The notes under the pieces are model-generated. The model made no database searches and was not told the origin of the DNA. It saw nothing but the letters and a program-made list of their open reading frames with translations. The position numbers and the translations under genes are program-made. From Trichoplax sp. H2 (Eukaryota > Placozoa > Uniplacotomia > Trichoplacea): a stretch of DNA of 64,000 nt. Shown here piece by piece: positions 57,956 to 64,000 of this stretch (the first letter of the stretch is position 1; every line of letters starts with the position of its first letter). The DNA is taken from positions 62,001-126,000 of the forward strand of contig NOWV01000094.1 of the NCBI GenBank assembly GCA_003344405.1. The letters run 5' to 3'.

Positions 57956-60900
57956 CTATAGCAAAAGCGGTGGTCATATCATCAAAAATATAATTGCGAT
58001 ATTCACGTATGATAACATCTAACAGCGCCTTGTTACCATTTACCATTGTAGTAGAAGTAAATTGGTGGTTACGCTTTACTCAATAATCGAGAATAGTTTT
58101 AAAAATATACTACAATATAGTTTGCTACCATATAAAGTGCGAAAATTAAGTTAAAAACTAATGTACCTACAGTAACATATATGCATAAAAATATTATAGT
58201 TTACATCTCACCTACCTTGCGATCTGTTATGAATAAACAAATGGTTGAAATACGTATTTAATCTACGCGTATTGTAATGCCAAATATTGATTTTAAGTAA
58301 TGTGATTGAAATATCAGGATTTTTCGGTATTGGGAATAAATTTAAGAAAAGAATCGATTTTTAAAGTAGTAATTTAACTACTCGATATATTACCAATACG
58401 ACACTAACAAATAACCACTTTTAAACATATACTCGCATAGCGAAGTTTGGGTAAATGCCATATACGCATACAAAAGTAATCATAGAGATCTAGTCGATAT
58501 ACATCGTCGTTATTTGGTTAATTAATCTAAAAGATGTTGCTAATTAGCGTCATAAAAATAACACATTATCCATATCTAAGTTTGCCAAATAGATAATTTT
58601 GCCTTTATCTGAATGAAATTTCATAGCTGTCATTCATTGATTCCCATTTTAAGAAAGAAAAATATTTAATGTATTCGATGATCGGTATATTGGCGTGCAC
58701 GCCAATGTAATTATAGCATCATTGCAAATATTTCATTACCATACTGTTAATACTAGAGTAAAATATTGCATAAAAAAAGTTGCATCTACAATATGAGTAT
58801 CACTCAGTTTGAGAATAATGTCTACTAAGACAAATGATGAATCAAGTCTACTCATTCAAAATGAATGAAATCTCCTGGAGCTGCTATTCCTGTAATTTGT
58901 AATTCGATGTTAGATAATTTATTACGGAGATAATAATCAACTGAAAGAATTAGCCCTATGCGGTATCATTAGATCAATTATTTCATTGATCTATTAGGGA
59001 AGTGATCGACTTGCTTTCATGGAATCAAGTGTAAACTGTAGACGTTAATTTTGCATTTACTAGATTAAATGTACGTATAATAGATATGGGCATAAAGTAA
59101 ATCATAATATAGAACGACGATCATCATTGCTGCAATCTACCATCATGTACAGTATAAACGCTCTTTGTTGCATAGGATTACCTCATGATATAATGCTGTC
59201 AAATATCAACGAAAAATAATCTACCATAACTGATCCAACCAATCAGCAAAAATCCTATTAAAGCGGTCATTCTTGACCTATTGAAATGCTTTGTCGGTAA
59301 AATAGTAAGCAAGATGATGATAAACTACGAATCACATAACTGATACTATGTAAAAATTGATTGATCAACATATAGCTATTTTCCCTTAATGACGATGTAA
59401 ATAATAAAAGTTGAATATTGAAGGGTACAGGATTTCTATGCCCATGACGTAGGGATAAGTTATTCATTTGGCTATGTCATAATATAAATCTACTTGCCTA
59501 TACGTATAATATAAGCGAATAATTAGCGTAGCTAGTTAGGACATCGTATTTGGAATGAATACATGAATTGTAAATTCAACATTACGATCCATATTCCTAT
59601 TACTCAGGTCATCCAATACATTGGATTATATGCCTAATGTATAACCTGATATTGATGAAGTATACTAGCAGGTCCAAAATGAAGATATACTTCGATGCTA
59701 GAGTTGGCGGTAAAAATATCTTAAACGAGGGAAAAAATGGGCATCAATTGATTCACGTGCAACCAAGATACTAATGACTCAGATATCAATCATCATTAAA
59801 CGACAGCATGGATGCCTAGTTGGAGTTATATTGCACCAATAGAATAATGAATCATCATAGCCATGACTGTTTTATATACCTTAGCTTGTTGTTGATGGAA
59901 AATCCTCCTGGTATGTCTTAATTTTGAATATTCCGAACGAATAAATCTTTTTGTGTTCCATTCCGTCATTGTCGTTGCCAATGTTGTGAAGGAGACAACT
60001 ACACATGCGTATATATATATATACATCTATATAGAACAAAGACTGCAGTATGAGTTACTTGATTCTCGACGTCTTGCAAGTTTGCATACTAAACACACTC
60101 GTCATTTTTTTTACATATGGCGCATACTGTAGACTACTATGGCCCAGGTACATCCAACAATAACATTATATAGGCATAATGCAAGTTCTAGATCAATCTT
60201 CTCCAATGATGGACTACCCCATCAGTAGTTGCTAAGATAGAATAGTATCTTCAGCGGACTCTTCACAATACTGTATTAACTACTTCTATGAGTTCTATCC
60301 AATGGCAATCATAAATTCAAATTCAATTAGATTACCGTTTCTATGTTGATAACGCGTTGCACCTTTTTGCTAAGCTGTTAGCAGATCCTTCTCCACCCGA
60401 GAATATAATTCAAGGGTATGCAGTGGAGTCATAATAGCTTTAAAGTAATTTCAATGACGGACTACTTATTGCTAGTAGCTAGCATGGAATACAGTACAAG
60501 TAAAATTGAATTAATTTACAAAGGCAAGTAAAAAAAATTATTCTATGCTTGAGGACATATCGCAATATCTTAGATAACATGTCAACTGATCGATTCTAGG
60601 AAATGACGACGGTACTTATGGGTGAAAACAGATGTATAATATAGAACAGTTTTAAAAAGTATTTCAACCCCATTATTCAAGGTAATAAACAAGGAAAAAA
60701 TTAGAAAAACTATCCTATATAAGCTACGTGCCGTAACGTTGTAGCTTGTAAATTATTAGCTCTAGGAAATCATTAAAGTATTTACTAGTGATAGTAGATG
60801 GATAATATTATAAAATTCTTTTAATTCAATTTAATCGTGGTGTACCGATTGATCGTGACTGACATGAAACAGTGTCTTCTATCTTCATATTTTAAATTTC

Positions 60901-63900
60901 TATCTCATTAATCAAGATAATAAAAATAAAACAAATATTACTTCTCAAGTATAAAGTTGTCTTAATCATGCAGTAACTATTGATAGTGACTGACATGAAA
61001 TAGTACCTTCTGTCTTCAGAATGGTAATTTTTATCCTATTAAGTTAATAAAGATATTGAAAACAAAATAAAAATTACTTCTCTATGTTGACAACGCATTG
61101 CAATGTTATGACGAATTTTGTTAATTGATCAATTTTAGATTCCCTTGAAGGCGTGTGTTTGCGACTATTGCGGCAGTTGATGATTGATAATATAAGTCCA
61201 TTTTAATTACAGACTTTCAATTCTTATTATTTGATACGAAGCAGTACCCATCTTCTGTCTTCACAATATCAAGTCTTTCTACTCAAAGCGAAATAAAGGA
61301 TCTGCTATGCTTCTTATGCTAACAATACTTTGGTAATTTATTAACAGATCGACTCTAAGCGATCAGAAAGGTCAATGTTATCAATAGCAGATTGATACTA
61401 TATGGTAGTTTTAATCGTTAGCGGCAGAATATTCATAAAATATCGTAATATCAATAACGAACTATCGGTTCGTATCTTCATACTTCTTAATAGTCCACAA
61501 AGTCATACCGTATATAATACCATTAAAAATATCGATAGGTTAATCCGATCAAGTTCTATTAATTACTTAGTTATTTAATTCAAATCATGTGTATGCCTCA
61601 GTAAGAGCAGTTATGGTAATTCGTTGGATAGGCCATTCAGTTACGATAGAATGATGACATATTGTATCATTAGTCATGGCTGCTTAATTTTGAATAACTC
61701 ATGGGATAATATATTACTATCGAAATATCCGTATTATCCGTATTTCAACTTCTATGATTAAGTCTCTTCACTTGGGTCACAAAGGTAAAATAAAATATTC
61801 GTACTGTCAATTTGTCAGTTATACAATAGCATATTTCTCAACGTAATCATGTAGTTCATAGAAGAAGGATATTGTCTTGCAGCTTTAAACATCTACCACA
61901 TATTCTTAATTGTCCCCAGATTAATCTATTACTCATAAAGCGTTCCTGTTGCAATTCCATAGCAGTTAGCTATTCAAAACTCAAAGATTGAAAATTTCTA
62001 GGTCTACAGCCAGAAGATTTACTACGAGTAAATAAATCATTATAAAAAACAGTACTGTACCTCCGCCATGAGTATGTGGATTTTATAGTAGCACTTTCTT
62101 AACCTAATTTGCACAAATAATATAATTATTAATTCACGCTAAATTACCAATGTACCCACAGCTTATAATTCTATAAATAAGTTTAAATTTGTTATTTCGG
62201 CTTCAAAGATAAAGCGTCTACGAGATACATTAATTAATAACAGACTTACTATACGGATTACTATTGTATGCAATGTTGATAGTGAAATCATAGCATGCAG
62301 TTACTTGCAGTTGTTTTAATCATGGGAGTGACGGGATGCTTAGTTGTCTGTAGAACATTATACTATCCTTAAAACATCAGCATTTCGATTTAATAATTGT
62401 ATAGATATTTATTGTTTCGATTGCGAAGGCATAACGAATTTCTATGGTAGCGGCATTTTTATTAATTTGCTGACACATTTACTAATACATTTATGTGTTT
62501 ATATGACCCGTATTGTTGCCAGTAGAATAATAGTTAATCATGTACTTCGTTTACATCGTGATAAACCTCTTTCCTGTAGCCAATAGAGTAGTATACTATC
62601 ACTAAAATATCAATATTTCAATTCAATATTATTAGCTGCTCTCTTATTGCAATGGCAAAATAATCTTCATGTAAGCTAATTACATTGACGGCGGAATGAC
62701 AAGTTACTGTAACTCCAATCATAGTCTGTTCATTTTTAGCGCTATAGGTTACAAGTTTTGATAATTTTGCAAACGGATTTACTGTCTTATGATTTATGAG
62801 TACTATCCAACGCCTACTATTGACACTTGGGTGTTATTCCCTGTAGCTATTCCATACAGTACCCCAAAAAGGAAACATTTAACACGTTTAAAAATGGAAC
62901 TTTAAAATTTTTACATAAATTCCGAGCAAGATGAAACCCATAATTAGGCAATGATAGCAGCTGTCGTGGTAAAATTTTTCATACTGTAGTGTTCATCAAC
63001 ATTGAACTATTATGCGCCTATATACTGTACTCATCTAATCCATTTAACCTACTAATATAACAGTAAGATATATATATCTATATAGAACAGGATAGATCGA
63101 GCAGTGCATATAAAGAGTTAGTAAAGCAATTACTGTTGTTGACAATTCCCAGATATATGTGCAATTCCGCTCTTCATAAGAAATAAAGAATAATTTTAAT
63201 TGTACTAGCAAACATTACTACAGTAATTATATTATTAGTTCAATAATGAAGGTAAAATTTGACAGAATCAGATATAATATTATCCTAATTTACTGTTTTA
63301 TGCTAGCCTAGGATCTTCTGATCTTCCAATCATTGCCTGGTTTGGAATATTTACAAGATACTGTATGCTCAATTTTACGCGTACGCTAATGAGGACTATT
63401 GTGTTAAAGAATTGTAAATTGTTACTCGTACTTAGTACTCATTTTACGCGTATGTTGATCTTTCACCTCCTTCCTTCTATTTAATACAGGACTTATGAAC
63501 TTATACAGATCAACAGCAGCATGAAAGGATTGCAATTAGATATCGTTAACGCTCATAGAAACTATTCCAAATGACATCGGCTTTGGTTATGCAGTACGTC
63601 GACTTTCGTTATGCTATAGTGTACTAATACTTATTAATCCATCCGACCGTCGAGATAGTTAAAACAATATTTCATACTTCAATAATTAATTATAATGCAA
63701 TAGGACTGTGACCTGCCAGCATTTAAAGATTTAGCAGTTACAGTTTTTAGATAAGAGTATTGTAAATGGTACACTTTTCGTTATTATTTCCTAAGATTCG
63801 CAACATCAATGCAGATGGGGAGGATAAAATCATCTTTTTCGTATCGGGTTATTTATGGTACTTAAAACACCCTGACCCTAATCGCAAAACGGTCGTGCAA

Positions 63901-64000
63901 ATGTGCTTTAAAATATTAGCAGAGTATCAGTAGTCATACACTTCATAGGCTAGACATTTTATTTCAGGTAAGTGCGTAAGGCTGACATTCATCAGCGCAA
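57956..64000. other. Region without recognised genes, containing degraded repeats
   Basis: The first few hundred bases should hold the missing 5' exon(s) of EZH; a donor-like GTAGGT follows an open stretch near 58214-58252 on the minus strand. Beyond that, only frames under about 80 codons occur, none with motifs. From about 59.8 to 63.2 kb several diverged repeats recur. Confidence 0.5.
60845..61275. repeat. Diverged repeat copies (about 110-130 bp units)
   Basis: Two clear copies start near 60850 and 60978. They share GTGACTGACATGAAA, a CTTCTRTCTTCA block, ATAATAAAAATAAAA-like sequence and a final ATTACTTCTC. A third partial copy (near 61236-61270) keeps CAGTACCCATCTTCTGTCTTCA. Related fragments (CTATGTTGAYAACGCRTTGCA) occur at about 60340 and 61082. 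They are too degraded to assign to an element type. Confidence 0.6.

Noticed and set aside
62344-62586. 80-codon plus-strand frame
   Set aside because: Isolated, hydrophobic by AT-rich composition, no motif or neighbouring exons.

Overview
This window looks like nuclear DNA from an early-branching animal. It is AT-rich, and its genes are split by short introns with clear GT...AG borders. The protein families are animal ones: an EZH-type Polycomb methyltransferase, nephrocystin-3, the U6 uridylyltransferase TUT1, and cilia assembly factors. A placozoan (Trichoplax/Hoilungia type) is my best guess; this is inference, not proof. I joined exons by hand, requiring matching codon phase at each junction and family similarity. 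Six of the spliced genes give complete reading frames with lengths normal for their families.

Layout. 1-4246: no gene seen. 4247-7877 (-): an unidentified, probably single-pass membrane protein. 8473-10483 (+): mitochondrial ribosomal protein L10, divergent from it. 11397-11639 (-): complex I subunit NDUFB3. 12305-16921 (-): DNAAF11/LRRC6, a dynein-arm assembly factor with 17 coding exons. 18789-20094 (-): a small GTPase related to DNAJC27 but without a J domain. 21525-24901 (-): TUT1. 25397-25852 (+): SRP19. 29204-36848 (+): nephrocystin-3, about 31 exons. 38846-45164 (-): a very large extracellular beta-helix protein plus a Ser/Thr-rich, repeat-bearing membrane stalk, probably one gene. 47733-52867 (+): regucalcin/SMP30, whose first intron holds three copies of one sequence and two 20-N gaps. 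53706-57955 (-): an EZH1/2-type histone H3K27 methyltransferase with an unresolved N-terminus. 57956-64000: no gene recognised, only degraded repeats.

Shared themes. Three cilium-related genes (DNAAF11, the DNAJC27-like GTPase, NPHP3) lie within about 25 kb. Two nuclear-encoded mitochondrial genes (MRPL10, NDUFB3) lie within 3 kb. The least expected feature is a self-complementary repeat family built on GTACTGTACAGTAC. Its dense clusters sit about 55 to 260 bases upstream of the start codons of four unrelated genes (MRPL10, NDUFB3, SRP19, regucalcin), with others in the 26.6-27.4 kb intergenic region.
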